Below are positions 12,219 through 23,983 of a stretch of 64,000 bases of DNA, in pieces; position 1 is the first letter of the stretch; every line of letters begins with the position of its first letter. This stretch comes from Phaeoceros laevis (taxonomy: Eukaryota; Anthocerotophyta; Anthocerotopsida; Notothyladales): assembly GCA_049999765.1 (NCBI GenBank), contig JBNGIQ010009429.1, forward strand, positions 331,765 to 395,764. Reading direction: 5' to 3'. The position numbers and the translations under genes were made by a program. The notes below the pieces were generated by a model. The model had not been told where the DNA came from and made no database searches. It saw nothing but the letters and a program-made list of their open reading frames with translations.

Positions 12219-12662
12219 TGGAAACGTTGCTAATGTTTCCGAAACGCTGACGTTTCCGAAACGCTGACGTTTCCGAAACGCNNNNNNNNNNCGTTTCCGA
12301 AACGCTGACGTTTCCGAAACGCTGACGTTTCCGAAACGTTATTGCAACGTTTCTTTCATCACTGGGCAAGAGGTACGCTTCAATCATCACTCATCGTGCA
12401 GTCATCATCACAGGGTACCGGTCATGGACAATAAAATTCGGCTTATTGACATCCACGGGATTGTCGTGATGTGCTGTTTCTGAAACGTTGCTAATGTTTC
12501 TAAAACGCTGACGTTTCCGAAACGTTATTGCAACGTTTCTTTCATCACTGGGCTAGAGGTATGCTTCAATCATCACTCATCATGCAGTCATCATCACAGG
12601 GTACTAGTCATAGACAATAAAATTCGGCTTGTTGACATCCACAGGATTGTCGTGAGGTGCTG
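12219..12662. repeat. Palindromic 17-bp minisatellite inside a larger duplication
   Basis: Units of about 17 bases around the near-palindrome cgtttccgaaacg plus ctga are repeated in tandem at 12236-12335, interrupted by a 10-N gap. The minisatellite together with its right flank (the block containing cgttattgcaacg ... attcggctt) recurs at 12480-12662, with fewer minisatellite units and about 95% similarity by eye. Confidence 0.8.
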
Positions 12663-13200
12663 CAAGATTTGAATTAATTTCATAGATACACTAGATAGTC
12701 TTTTCATATCAAAAGAGCATATAATATATGGTACCCTACCTACTATAGATAAGTTTCTCAACTTACTATCAAAAACATATATACCTATCGTAAAAACCAT
12801 GATTGAAATTTGAAAACTTATCCATGGACCAATAGGTGTATGTTGTTGCTGGAACATACGCTTGGGCTATAGCAGCAACATACGCTTGGGGTAGTAGCTC
12901 GGTCCATGTGGCCCAATTTCCACCATCCTACACCGGCACTGCCCATCAATGGCCCATCAATGGCCCATCACTCCGCAAAATATCACATTGTGGGGTTTGA
13001 TAGCCCAAGCCTTGACACGTGTCCCAAGCTCTTATTTAATATGATATAGGTTCAATTATGATATAGGCCCAAAGTGGAGCTGTGATATGTAAAGAGCTGT
13101 GCCATTGTCGCTATTTTTTTTTGTTAAACGGATTTGATAAGTGTTAACCGGTTTAGCAGCACTTTATTTCTACGGTTTAGCTTGACCTGCAAAACCAAAT

Positions 13201-13293
13201 CTAAACGATTCATTGAACCAGTTTAGCAAATCTAAACAACTTATTGAACCGGTTTAGCAAATTTAAACAACTCATTGAACCGATTTAGCAGTT
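13201..13293. repeat. 31-bp tandem repeat, three units
   Basis: Three 31-base units start at 13201, 13232 and 13263. Each contains a variant of ttgaaccggtttagcaaat and they differ at a few positions. Confidence 0.85.
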
Positions 13294-14039
13294 CAGACCA
13301 GTCATTTTATACTTTATACTTTATTATACAATTTAGCTTGACCTGGAAAACCAAATCTAAACAATTCATTGACCTAGAGAACCCGGGGCAGCAAGTCATC
13401 TTCAAACCGGCCAGATTTTATCTATACGGTTTAGTTTGGTTTGATCTAGCCCTGTTGCCCGCCCGATTCAATTAAAGCAGCTCTTGCCATTTATAGAGCC
13501 CTTGGCTCATGGCTTTCGGTAGCATATTCCCTAAGGTTTGGTATACTCTTAGCAGCCTATTTCTAGATAGAGCATGGATCTCTCTTGAGAGGCGTCACGT
13601 GCATCTTAAAGAAAGATTCTCTTTGTATGCTTCAATCACATGCTAATAGGATTAGCGGCAATTAGTTAAGCGCATTCAGTTCAATGCATTTTCCCAAAGG
13701 AACGCAAGTTGCACTTCCGATGCTTACAAATCCATTGCAAAACCAAATCTAAACAATTCATTGACCTAGACAACCAAGGGCAGCAGGTGAGACCAGATTG
13801 AAACGGGTCAAATGTCATCCACCAGCTCTATGCACAAGATATGAAAGTTCAATTGTCATTATTGGACCCTTATGGACAAGCCACGAAATCTGTTTCAGCC
13901 AAATTTTGGGTCCCAAAATCTGTTGGTTCCAGATTTCAAATTGATGTGGCATACGAAATTTGAATTTTTATTTTGAAATCTAGCTTTCAACGAAATCAGA
14001 GTTTTGGCCTGTCCGTAAGGGTCCATTATATTGTGGGTT

Positions 14040-14816
14040 CCGGCTCCCGAACATTAGTTTTCGTCACGATATTACTCCAAGCGTGTGGAAAAAACGCGGG
14101 CCCCACCACCTGGCAGCCATTGCCCGAGGCCGCCCAGTACCGTGCGTGGCGCTTATGTCAGGCCAAACCCCACCACCTGTACACACCATCCGTGGCTTGG
14201 ACCCCTTGGTACATGCCATGCGCCGCCCCGCGAACGGCATGTGCTCTCCCGAGAGCCTCCCACCTCCACAGCCACGACCTTCAGAAAAATGAAGGTGGAG
14301 AAAATTTGGGTTGCAAAAGGTCAGCCCCATGTGGGACCTGATCCGAGCCAGGGGAGCTTAACCGCAGGTTCTTATAACACCATCCATGGCTTGGTACATG
14401 CCATACGCCTCCACAGCCGCGACCTTAAAAAAATGAAGGGGGAGAAAATTTGGGTTGCAAAAGATCAGCCCCATCTGGGACCTGATCCGAGCCCGGGGAG
14501 CTGAAGTGCAGGGTTCTTATGATCCTCCGGCTGCAGGAGTGCCAACGGTCCAGCACGACGGAAACCCCATTCCGCTAGGTTATAACAACTTGTAACCCTA
14601 ATGCCATGGCGACGATGTGTCCGCGCGCGGGGTGCGTGACATGAACGCGCGGGGATGGCGTGCTGGTAGAGGCCATGCAACCGGCGCGATACCGAGAGGC
14701 AAAGGCGGCATCACGCACGGTACCGGGCGGCCTCGGGAAACGGCTGCCAGGTGGACCTGCTTAGAGTAATAGCGTGACGAAAACCATTGTTCGGCTTCCT
14801 CGCTTGTTCAATTGTC
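14040..14816. mobile_element. Non-autonomous DNA transposon with long terminal inverted repeats (Mutator-like?)
   Basis: About 110 bases near the left end (14044-14155) match, inverted, 14707-14810 near the right end. Shared blocks include ttttcgtcacg, tattactc and the stretch around gcccgaggccgccc. The 10-base sequence attgtgggtt occurs at 14030-14039 and 14817-14826, the right size for a Mutator-type target duplication, although the inverted repeats do not reach it evenly on both sides. Between the arms a block of about 147 bases is tandemly duplicated (14262-14408 and 14409-14520). No transposase is encoded. Confidence 0.6.
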
Positions 14817-14972
14817 ATTGTGGGTTTTTAGTACGTTTTACACGCTAAATGTTGGTGTGACGATGCACAACGGAATGGGAACCGTGGAGTTACAACTGGG
14901 TTCTTTTGAAACGGACATTGAAGTTCGCACCCGAAGCAGTCCAAAACCCTGTCACGCGGTTCTTCGTCTAAT

Positions 14973-15880
14973 CTAGGCACCGGTGCTAGAAAGAGCTACC
15001 AATTTCCTTGCAGCTTCAGCTATGGCAGACTCATTTGAGTTTTCAGATCGTACCACCTGCTTCAAAGTTTTCCAAGCGTGCATAGCCAGAATATCCCTGC
15101 CACAGGCAAGGCAGCACAGCTTGTCATCTCAGAACAGGTGCTAGGGCAAATCACCATGTTTAATAACAGGAGAACCATGAACTCACCTTGCCGATGATTG
15201 AAGTGCTGGATGGAAATGTTCTCCCTTGATGATTTCCTGCAGGGTGAACCATCTGAAGCAGGCATCGGGGTGACTATGTTAGCAACGAGTCTCTCGTAAC
15301 ACAACCACCACCATGCCTGGAGGCAACAAAAACCCCGTCGTTAACAGACCTAAACTCGGAGTACTCGTTCTCATCCATGTGAATGCGAGGCACCTCGTCC
15401 GACAAGATCACCAAGCTGAAGACAACAGAGATGTCACAAGTGCCGTTGTCCATGGGAGGCTGTTGCCTCCTGGCCCAGGCGTAGGAATGCCAGCCAATTA
15501 CCTGGAATCGACTGGGGTCTACCCTGAGATGGAGCTCTCTGGAGACCAGCCGAGAGATGGACTGCTCAGGCGTCTCACCTGGCTTCATACGCCCTCCCAT
15601 GAACCTGCAGCCGAGGTCAGATCTGGATCACATCCCCCTTTGCAAGACACGGGAACAAGTTGATGAGACCAGGCGGTTCTCACCACCAGTCCGGCTGAGG
15701 CTCCACAATGCGCTTGCCGAGCAGGACGCGGCAACTAGGGCCATCGCTGTCCACAATGAGAAGATCCGTGCAAGCCTTGACAAGACAATCCAGTGCAAGT
15801 CCATATTCCCGGGACTCCAAAAACACGTTCTGCGGCTTGAACTGGCCTGTCACGAAATGAGGGTGCGCCTGCTTGAACAT
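14973..15880 (-). CDS. Nudix hydrolase, GDP-mannose mannosyl hydrolase-like
   Basis: Exons on the minus strand 15880-15684, 15604-15350, 15252-15187 and 15096-14973 give 213 aa. Nudix enzymes hydrolyse nucleoside diphosphates linked to another group. The core reads RVLLGKR, then DWWFMGGRMKPGETPEQS and a Nudix-box-like segment ending LVSRELHL. This box departs from the strict GX5EX7REUXEEXGU pattern in the way bacterial GDP-mannose mannosyl hydrolases (Gmm) do, and the PDWWFMGGR lead-in also matches that group. Later conserved segments are EYSEFRWFTLQEI and GEHFHPALQSSAR. The second donor (GTCTGT) is atypical but is required by the reading frame and by the family motif that it restores. The ATG at 15880 has an upstream in-frame stop. 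Substrate is inferred. Confidence 0.8.
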
Positions 15881-16771
15881 CCTGTCGCTCTTTTAATTTG
15901 CTTCCTTGGCTTGTTGCTGAGGATCTGCCACAGAGGCGCTTGTTTCCACTTGAGCAAGGCAACCACTTGGTCGCGCAGCAACTGTGTGCGGAATCATGAG
16001 GCATTCGGGAATTGTTGCCATTGCCAGCCTACAAAAGCACGTGGGAAATGCCGGGAGCACAGGGAACGGGGGCTGCTCGCAAAATAAGGTAGGGATTTCT
16101 TTCATTTTCCACCACTTGGCCAAACACTAGTGCATGCAAGCTTCTGGATCGGAGAATGCTATCATCCCTTTCCTGCTGCAACACAAGGCAGTGCAGCTTC
16201 ATCGTGACGGTGGTCTGTCACACGGTTCATATGTTGATGTTACGTTCCCAAATGGATCACGTTGTTACTGTCATTGATTCCAAGTGCCTATCTCCCGTCT
16301 TTGTACGGTGGGAGAATTTCGATTGTGAAGACAAATGTCTGCTTGCAAAGCTCTTGCTGTAGGCATCTCAGATTTAAGCTTGCACCCTGTCATTGCTAAC
16401 CTCCAGCACTTGTCCAGTCGAACTTGTTCAGCTTGGTTCAGCTCCTGAACAAGCGCTGGCACCTTTGGAAGCAGCTCGCAATTGCGTGATGAATTAGCAC
16501 TCCTCCATTTTTGTGCAACCTCCCTTTCTTGACAGGTGTGTCACTTCACACCTGTATTTGTTGGCCAGCGTGTGATATAAGACTTCAGATGCCGCAGTTG
16601 AAAAATGTGCTGGGTCTGCCAGGTATCAGATTCCTGGCTTCAGGACTCTGAAACTCGTCCTAATCAATGAGCTTGTGTAACAAATGCCTAGACCTTTCTT
16701 GTCAGGTCCTCCTTCTGAGGTGCCCTAGCTCACTTCTTCTCTAGGCAGTACGTAGCTCCAGTTCAGTATCT
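15881..16771. other. Intergenic region between divergent Nudix and GDSL genes
   Basis: No exon is supportable. It should hold both promoters; I see no unambiguous core element. Confidence 0.45.
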
Positions 16772-18421
16772 ATGGCTAATCCAATTCGGCCCAGGCTGGT
16801 CATCAGCTTGCTGGTTGTCCTAGGGAGCATGTCCTTGCCAGCACAATGCCGTCAGCTTCAACAAGATGCCATTCCAGCACAAATCAATTTCTTGTTTGAC
16901 GACAGTCGTTACAACTCATCCTCATCCAAGGCTGTGTCTTCCGGTAAACCGCTTTTACCAGCAATGTTCGTGCTGGGAGACTCCACCGTGGACGTAAGAA
17001 CAGTATTCAACCTGAATCTTGTGCAAAGGAAGTCTTTAAATTACAGCTTTAAGCTCACATGAATTCGTCAATTTGCTGCAGAGTGGGAACAACAATGATC
17101 TCAGTTTCACAGTGTTCAAAGCAAACTTCTATCCCTACGGCAAGGACTTCCCCAATCATGAGGCTACGGGCAGGTTTTGCAATGGCTACCTTTCAGTCGA
17201 CTACATCGGTAAGTTCTACAGAACCTATCCACACTTCGAATGTTCGAAAAACATGTCAGTGATGCCTGGAGTAACTGTTGTACATATGAAAAACAATCTG
17301 TCCTGCAGCCGAAGAAATTGGACTGCCGCTCGCCCTTCCTTATTTCAACAACAGAACTAAGACTTCCGACTACGATCATGGGATCAATTTTGCCTCAGCA
17401 GGATCAGGCACCATAGCATCTACAGCAGCCAAAGTGGTAGGCTATCCCAGCTAACCATGCTTGCTTTGCACGCGTAGCCAATGTTATGCTACAGACAAGT
17501 TTGTGGAAGGTGAATATTGCTTCGATTGCTTCTGCCAGGGCACGATCCACTTGAAGACACAGGTAGACGCTTACCTCAACAACTATCGCAAACGATTGAT
17601 TGAAGAGGTTGGAAAGGCTAAAGCAACAAACATTCGCAAAGAAGGGCTCTACATTATCAGCACAGGGACCAATGATTATCTGAACAACTACATGAGTGAT
17701 CCAGCACTACAAGCACGCCTCAGCCCTGGAGAATTCCAGGACCAAATGGTGCAATCGCTCGTATCTTCTCTCGAGGTATCTAATTTGACCAGCTGAGGCC
17801 ATCCACTGCTGTTGCTCATACCTTGGTCCATTTATTAACCACACTTGGGCACTGCAGTCACTCCACGGCGGTGGGGCCAGAAGAATCGCAGTGTTATCCA
17901 TGATCCCGCTGGGATGCCTCCCCTCCCAAAAGACTCGTTTTGCAGCTGACATCATCAACGGCTCGGAATGTGTGGGGCTACTCAATGACTTCGCCAAGGC
18001 CTTCAACAGTAAACTACAAAAAGCCTTGGATCAATTGCAGGCCAGGTTTGCGGACTCCATCATCAGGTTCGCAGAAATCTACGACAAATTTGACGACATG
18101 TACAAACATCCAGCGAAATACGGTGAGCACATCTCTGCAGCATCTATAGATCTGCAGTGATTCAAACCTGCCTGTTTAAGATTGACCAAGTGACTGTCTT
18201 CGCACTATTGTGCAGGGATGAAGTACACAAGAGACGCCTGTTGCGGGCTTGGGCTGTATGAAGCAGCCATCGCTTGCAATGCTGGAACCGAGCTCTGTGC
18301 CGATGCTTCCCAGTACATCTTTTGGGACAGCTTCCATCCGTCCCAGAAGACCTACAAAGTGCTTGCGGACTATCTCTGGGAGGAGCACTCCACAGCGTTG
18401 CTAGAAGCCCTCCCCCCTTAA
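16772..18421 (+). CDS. GDSL-type esterase/lipase, secreted
   Basis: Exons 16772-16993, 17082-17208, 17309-17436, 17539-17775, 17858-18122 and 18216-18421 encode 394 aa, the usual size for plant GDSL enzymes. An N-terminal signal peptide ([13 protein letters not shown], ending near PAQC) predicts secretion. Family blocks: block [10 protein letters not shown] with the nucleophile Ser, split by intron 1 from SGNNND; block [11 protein letters not shown]; block III GTNDY with the catalytic-site Asn; block [10 protein letters not shown] supplying Asp and His. All catalytic residues are present and no stop interrupts the frame, so the enzyme should be active on lipid or other ester substrates in the wall or apoplast. 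The six-exon layout is compact; substrate cannot be told. Confidence 0.93.
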
Positions 18422-18897
18422 AAAGGGCTTAAGGACCATGTATCGCCCTAGAAGTGCCGGAAAACGGATCCCAAGTCTTACAATGACGTATTGTCAGCAG
18501 AACCGGACCTATTTTGCGTAATTAATCAAGGGCCTCGATTGACTTCCGTTCGGGAAATGACATGATTATGACGGAAGTGGCATAGCCTCCATGCTTGTGT
18601 GACAGTTGTCTTGCTTTGCCATTCGAAGAAGGCCTCCTTGTCAATGAGTTATGAGGGGTGATACAAGAGAAGGACTAACATATGCCCTCCACGCCCCTAA
18701 TAGCTCCTCAAAGCATGAGGCTTTGCTCTAGTGGCTTATAATTAGCGATCTTGGTAAGACAAAATTGTGTAACAATTTTGAAGTAGTTTAACATATACAT
18801 TGTATTTCATTTGTTTTATTCAAAGTGACCTGAATAGATGTATTAAACAATTGATGAATGATACTGCCGACTCCACATAGGAATAGAGTCTATTGAA

Positions 18898-19122
18898 AGG
18901 TCTATTATGGCGGAACAATAACGTACCTAATTTGTCCCCCTAGCCCTAAGTACTTTACTTCAACTTGTGCCCGCATTTTCTTTCGACGAGCAAAAGAAGA
19001 TATATTGTTAGTTAACCCCTAGTGGACATGAGCTAATTCCTGCGCATTGGTGGTTTCCAGTTTTTGCATATATTTTGTCCTTAACGTTGAAAGTGGTCAA
19101 CAAATTGCTTCTTGAGATAGGT
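18898..19122. repeat. Dispersed repeat family A, copy 1
   Basis: A stretch starting aggtctattatggcggaacaa and ending near cttgagatagg is repeated, diverged, at 23984-24223 in the same orientation. The two copies flank the gypsy remnant, so they could be parts of its long terminal repeats, but no clean TG..CA ends are visible. Confidence 0.75.
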
Positions 19123-19140
19123 GATAGGTAAAAGCAGCGC

Positions 19141-19540
19141 TCACCAAAAACCGGCCGCACTAGTATAATGACCGATTGATTTAAGGGGTTGACCGGTTGG
19201 GGAAAAATCTTCGAGATAAAAATTTTTCGGATAACAAATCGATACTAACTTCGTATTGTTTGATTTCCTGTAGTTTGTGTATAGAGCTTAATTTCAAGAG
19301 CTCCTAGGATGTTTTCCCTAATGGCNNNNNNNNNNNNNNNNNNNNNNNNNNNNNNNNNNNNNNNNNNNNNNNNNNNNNNNNNNNNNNNNNNNNNNNNNNN
19401 NNNNNNNNNNNNNNNNNNNNNNNNNTCACCAAAAACCGGCCGCACTAGTATAATGACCGATTGATTTAAGGGTAACCGGTTGGGGAAAAATCTTCCGGAT
19501 GCAAAAAAATAATAAACCGATAGTAACTTCATATTGTCGG
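19141..19540. repeat. Diverged direct repeat on both sides of an assembly gap
   Basis: A block beginning tcaccaaaaaccggccgcac lies at 19141-19250 and again at 19426-19540, differing by several substitutions and indels. The second copy starts exactly at the right edge of the 100-N gap (19326-19425). Confidence 0.8.
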
Positions 19541-19987
19541 ATTTGGGATAGTTCATTTTCCTAAGGACCAGATAACTTGCCGGGTAGACTTGAATATTTA
19601 CGGAAATTATTATGTATGTAGATTAGTATAAGTATGGTGTAGGAAGTATGCTACCTATTACCTTCAGCATCCTTGCAAAGATTGCTTGTATATTGATATG
19701 ATTTATTGATTTATTGATATGACTTACAAGTATGATCAAAGTAGGTAGCCTTGAATGTGATATTGCTAGTAATTGTACCAACACCTAAATACCAAAACCT
19801 AACACCAACACCTAAAGACAAGAATGGCCATATCTTAGTTTCACCAAATTCTTCTTTGTGGTTTGCGACGCAAGGCGGCGCAAGTTTGACGAGCAAGCTT
19901 GACGCGCAAGTTTGACATGAAAGGAAAAGGGAAGCGCAAAGTTCATGATGAAAATAGCAAGGAGGAGAGGGACTGTTCTTTTTAGGA

Positions 19988-22145
19988 GATGAAGCAAAGA
20001 CTGCATTCAGGATGCGATTCGGGCATTACCAAGTTTTGGTGCTTCCCTTTGGTTTGACAAACGCCCCGGCATCCTTCCAAACCTTGATGACAAGCATCCT
20101 GCGCCCATACCTGGGAAGTTTGTGGAAGTGTTCATCGATGACATCTTGCTTTTCCGCAAATCAACGGAGGAGCACAAAGAACACTTGACAATCGTGCTGA
20201 ACACCCTTCGAGAACACCAGCTGCTAGCCAGGAAAGCTAAATGCAGATTTTTCCGGGAGAGAGTAGAGTATCTTGGCTTCATCATCTCTGAAGGTAGTAT
20301 TGAGGTCGATCCGAAGAAGACCGAGGTGATCCTGTTGTGGATGCACCGGAAAACCTGACCCAACTTCAGCAATTTCTAAGCATGACTGTGCAGATGAAGA
20401 GTTTCATTGACGGTTACGCAAAAATCTCTGTGCCACTTTAAGTTACAGATCTGACCTGTAAAGCTGCAAAATTTCCAATGGGCCAAGCTGCACTAGATGC
20501 ATTTGAGTAGCTCAAGGTAGCTGTGGCAGCTACCACAATGTTAGTTTTCTCTCCAGGAAACTCGAGGGAGCTGAAAAGAACTACTCGACGCATGACAAAG
20601 AGATGCTCGCAATTATCTAATATGCACTCAAACAATGGAGGCATTACCTCTATGGCGTGGAGTTTGAAGTAATCACGAACCACATAGCTTTAGAACATTT
20701 CTGGAAACAACCTTTGTTAAATCCCAGGCAGAGAAGGTAGTCGGAATTTCTTGCAGATTTCCACTGCAGCATCTTGTAGAAGCCAGGCCGTGTGAATCAA
20801 ATCGCAGATGCTCTCAGCAGAAGAGGTTGCAATGCTATCATAAAAACGGAGTCAGAGATATGGCAGCTGGTCAGTGCAGAATTACCTAAGGATCCCAAGC
20901 TGGGAATACTCATGAAGTAGCTCGAAGAGGATCTCGCAAGAGGCAGGCCAAGTTCCCATACGAATAAGTTCCAAATGCAGCATCACTGCCTGTACAGGCA
21001 AGGGAGACTATGCATACCTGCAGCCTTGGAGGACCTGAAAAAAAAATTGGGGCACTTGCACGCTACAGTGGCCCGATTTTCGGTGTCCACCCCCCTCCTC
21101 CTATTTTTTAAACTTTCGTGCCCTCGTATCGGGCACGTGACGTATCCAAAAGGAGGAATGGAATATGCTATCGTATTCTACTTGTCGAGTTCTATCCGAA
21201 TATATAAAAAAAGTACTAAGCTTACACGTGTCGCGAAAGTTATGGGCAAATACAAGTTCCAAGTACAAGTGTCCCCTTGGTACTTTTTGGTACTGCAGGC
21301 ACTTTTTTGGTTCTGCCAATTTTTGTGGAAAGTACCATGGGCCCAGGGACACCCCAAAGTACCCTGATCCACGAAAAAACCCAAATGCCCAGCTTGTAGA
21401 ATTTGGGTACTTGGACCTCACTTTGCCCATAACTTTTGCGACACATGTTGGATTGGTATTTTTTTAACATATTCGGATAGAGCTCGACGAGTAGAATACG
21501 ATGGTACCTTTTTTTTTTTGTTTTGGACACAGTACAAAAAGGGCCACTATAGCGTGCAAGTGCCCATTGTTGTTCGATATGCACAATGCCCCCATCTCTG
21601 GCCACATGGGAGTAGATAAGACATATGAGAGGGTAAAGCAGCACTTTTATTGGAAAGGAATGAGGGCACAGTGCACAGAATATGTCAAAAATTGCCAGAC
21701 ATGCCACCAAGTAAAATATGAAAGGAGGAGCCTTGCAGGTCTGATGATGCCACTGGAAGTGCCTACTCACAAGTGAAGATCTATGTCCACCGACTTCATT
21801 ACTGGCCTGCCCAGAAGCAAGAAGGGTCACGACGCAATCTGGGTGTGTATAGACAGGTTGTCCAAACAAACCCACTTCATTCCTGTGAAGACTACAATCA
21901 CAGCAAGGGGATTAGTACCGATTTTCATGCATGAGATTTTTCGGTTACATGGCTGCCCTGAGGAGATTATGAGTGACCGGGACACGAAATTCACGGCAAC
22001 ATTCTGGCAGTCATTCACAAGGATCAAGCAGTGCTTGACAAGTGCGTACCATCCAGAGGCCAATGGGCAAGCAGAGAAGAACGACACTGCTGAGGATTTA
22101 CTGAGACCTAAGTACTGCCATGACAAACAAAGCGAGCGGGAGTGA
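19988..22145 (+). mobile_element. Decayed Ty3/gypsy retrotransposon fragment (RT, RNase H, integrase)
   Basis: The frame opens in reverse transcriptase ([19 protein letters not shown], then the catalytic FIDDIL, 20143-20160). It continues through the RT thumb (KCRFF, VEYLGFIIS) and a stop-ridden RNase H region (HDKEMLAI, RHYLYG, ADALSRR). Integrase follows: a zinc-binding H..H..C..C segment (HMGVDKTYERVKQHFYW, NCQTCHQVK), then STDFITGLP, SDRDTKF and AYHPEANGQAEK, which supply the DDE triad. Several stops and frameshifts, loss of gag, protease and the front of RT, and an inserted foldback element show that it is dead. No primer binding site or clear LTR pair was found. It is a plant transposon relic, not a virus. 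Confidence 0.9.
21050..21565. mobile_element. Foldback MITE inserted in the gypsy integrase
   Basis: The ends gggcacttgcacgctacagt (continuing tggccc, 21050-21074) and their inverted match at 21541-21565 agree at 24 of 25 positions. The two halves are inverted copies of one another: blocks near 21165-21195 and 21225-21265 recur inverted near 21475-21505 and 21425-21450. Possible 4-base target duplication attg at 21046-21049 and 21566-21569. It separates the RNase H region from the integrase of the host element. It has no coding capacity. Confidence 0.82.
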
Positions 22146-22206
22146 GAGCTGAGTGCGTGGAATCAGAGAGTTGCCTTAGCACTACGCTTGAGTCTTGTAC
22201 CCTCGT

Positions 22207-22257
22207 GGGCGGGGCGCGGATGCCGTTGGACGCAACGGCATCCGTTAGAGGTCCCGC
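22207..22257. other. Strong hairpin downstream of the gypsy fragment
   Basis: A perfect 12-bp stem, cggatgccgttg at 22217-22228 pairing with 22233-22244, closes a 4-base loop (gacg). An outer gggcggg/tcccgcc pairing extends it. Role unknown; it may be part of the element's 3' region. Confidence 0.7.
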
Positions 22258-23105
22258 CTTAGTTCGTTCCTAGCTGCTCCTAACTGTAGTAAACTAACTG
22301 TCTTGCCTAACCTAACCCTCTAGCTAGGACCAGGGCCCGGGATGGCCGATCCCGCGGCCAGACACGTTCTCGCGTGTCATCCTCCCCCTTCTTCTCGAGC
22401 TGGTGGCTGGGGTCCCTCGAAGCTCCCTGCGGTGCCGTCTTCAGCGGGTTCCATCAAATGCGCAAACTGCTGGACGAATTCTGTTGACTCCTAGCTGTTC
22501 TCCATATGGTGATCTCCTTCCCACTGAATTAGGTACTCTAAAATGCTCTGGTTCCTGAGGATTTCAGCGTGTGTGCACTCAAATAATACTGCATTTCATT
22601 CCTTGTGACACTCGAAGATATATCTATCCCAAGAAGAAGGAAGGTGCAAAGACTCGAAGACATATCTACCTGAAGAAGAGGCTAATATGAGAAAAAATTA
22701 TAGTCTTTTCATACTTTTTACCGTTTGATTTTTAAATGTGGTGAATATTTTAGGGTTAGTTTTTGTCATTGCCGGAAAGTTGAGAGACTTTGTTTGAAAT
22801 GGACCGTTGTTACCTTTTGAAGTTATAAAAAGACTTTTATTAGTGAAATCTGGGATTGATTAGGTAGAATAGTCATCGCCTGAGCGTTGGGGAAGATAAA
22901 GTGTCCAAGCGTTTACCCATACTTATAGGGTGTGACGATTGACACCTCTTCATATTTATAAACTAATTAGTTAAGGCTAATTAATTAACCTATCACTAAT
23001 ATGAACCGTGCCCTAATAAGTAACTAACTACGCTCCTTTTCACTATTTATGTGGAAGAAGTGTAGGATTTTTTAGGGTTGGTTACAAAGTTTTTGGTGAG
23101 CACTA
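22258..23105. other. AT-rich intergenic stretch, nothing recognised
   Basis: No coding exon or repeat boundary can be supported here. Confidence 0.4.
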
Positions 23106-23327
23106 GGTAAGAGCATCTTGAATGAGGATGATTCCATACTTTCATACGCTCATAGTGGCTGGAGACATACTTGGGGACACACATTTCTATCTAACGACAA
23201 CATAGCATTTAGATGAGAATGCTTCTAGGTCTGCGCATAGGTTAGATTGAACGAATTCAATGACTCACCCTTGGCAACCAGTCGAATTAGGAGGTTCCTT
23301 TCCCAGTTTTGGGGCTAGTAATGTGGA
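23106..23327. repeat. Dispersed repeat family B, unoccupied copy
   Basis: This block runs from taagagcatcttgaatgagg to ggggctagtaatgtgga. It matches the sequence flanking the pogo transposon (24224-24316 joined to 28273-28390) and so preserves the empty insertion site: the TA at 23210-23211 is single. Confidence 0.88.
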
Positions 23328-23983
23328 CTCTTCACTTTCAGAGTTGATTCTGGACGTGCCAATTCGAGTCAAAAATTGGCATGGAATTGACTTGGGAAGA
23401 ATTAGCGTGGAATCGGCTAGGGAAGGATTTTCAGTCTTCACTTTCACATTTCATCATGTTTAATTAATTTCTGATTTTTGAATTTGTTTTAGCGATATTT
23501 GGATTTTTAGGGTTTTGGTATTATTGTGAGACCATAGCTTAGAAAACTCAGATGGCTCTATATTTCAGGTAGCTTAAAAAATCCACGTGGCTGAGATTGC
23601 CAGTAGGTATTGTTGTGGTCCTAATTTGTCAATTTTGCTAACTATTGCTAACTATCTTGTGCTTATTATAAGTCCACTGCTCCTCTTCTGGGGTTGGAAG
23701 TTTGTGGTGCATCTTCAAATATTGGAGCTAGTATCCACTTCTTCCTGCCCTCCTGACCCGTTTGGTTGCTTCCTTTGCCATTGTTCTTCTGAATCCGGAT
23801 GCTACAAGCGTCATTCTGTTGTCTGCATGGAAACATCCCTCCAAAAACCGTGCCCGTGTGCCGTGACTCAACCGCGTTACAAAGGAGCAGACAATACTTT
23901 CCAATTTGAAAGTATTGGGGAGAATGTGATTGATTGTCAAAAGTCATCCATGCATCCAAGTCCTCAAGAGCTTGGTGGGTGAG

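Larger units (their letters stand above)
11397..14029. other. Repeat-rich intergenic region without a supportable gene
   Basis: AT-rich DNA with two assembly gaps (11959-12058 and 12282-12291), a palindromic minisatellite, a diverged larger duplication and a 31-bp tandem repeat, listed separately. Just before the first gap a short block containing gagacgtgtttgtta is itself duplicated (about 11908-11958). A block containing ctaaacaattcattgaccta recurs at about 13358 and 13748. Confidence 0.6.

Noticed and set aside
15557-16087. 176-codon plus-strand frame over the Nudix gene
   Set aside because: Antisense to exon 1 of the Nudix gene with no motif of its own.
21240-21875. 211-codon minus-strand open frame
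   Set aside because: It spans the foldback MITE and reads the antisense of the gypsy integrase; an artefact of the insertion.
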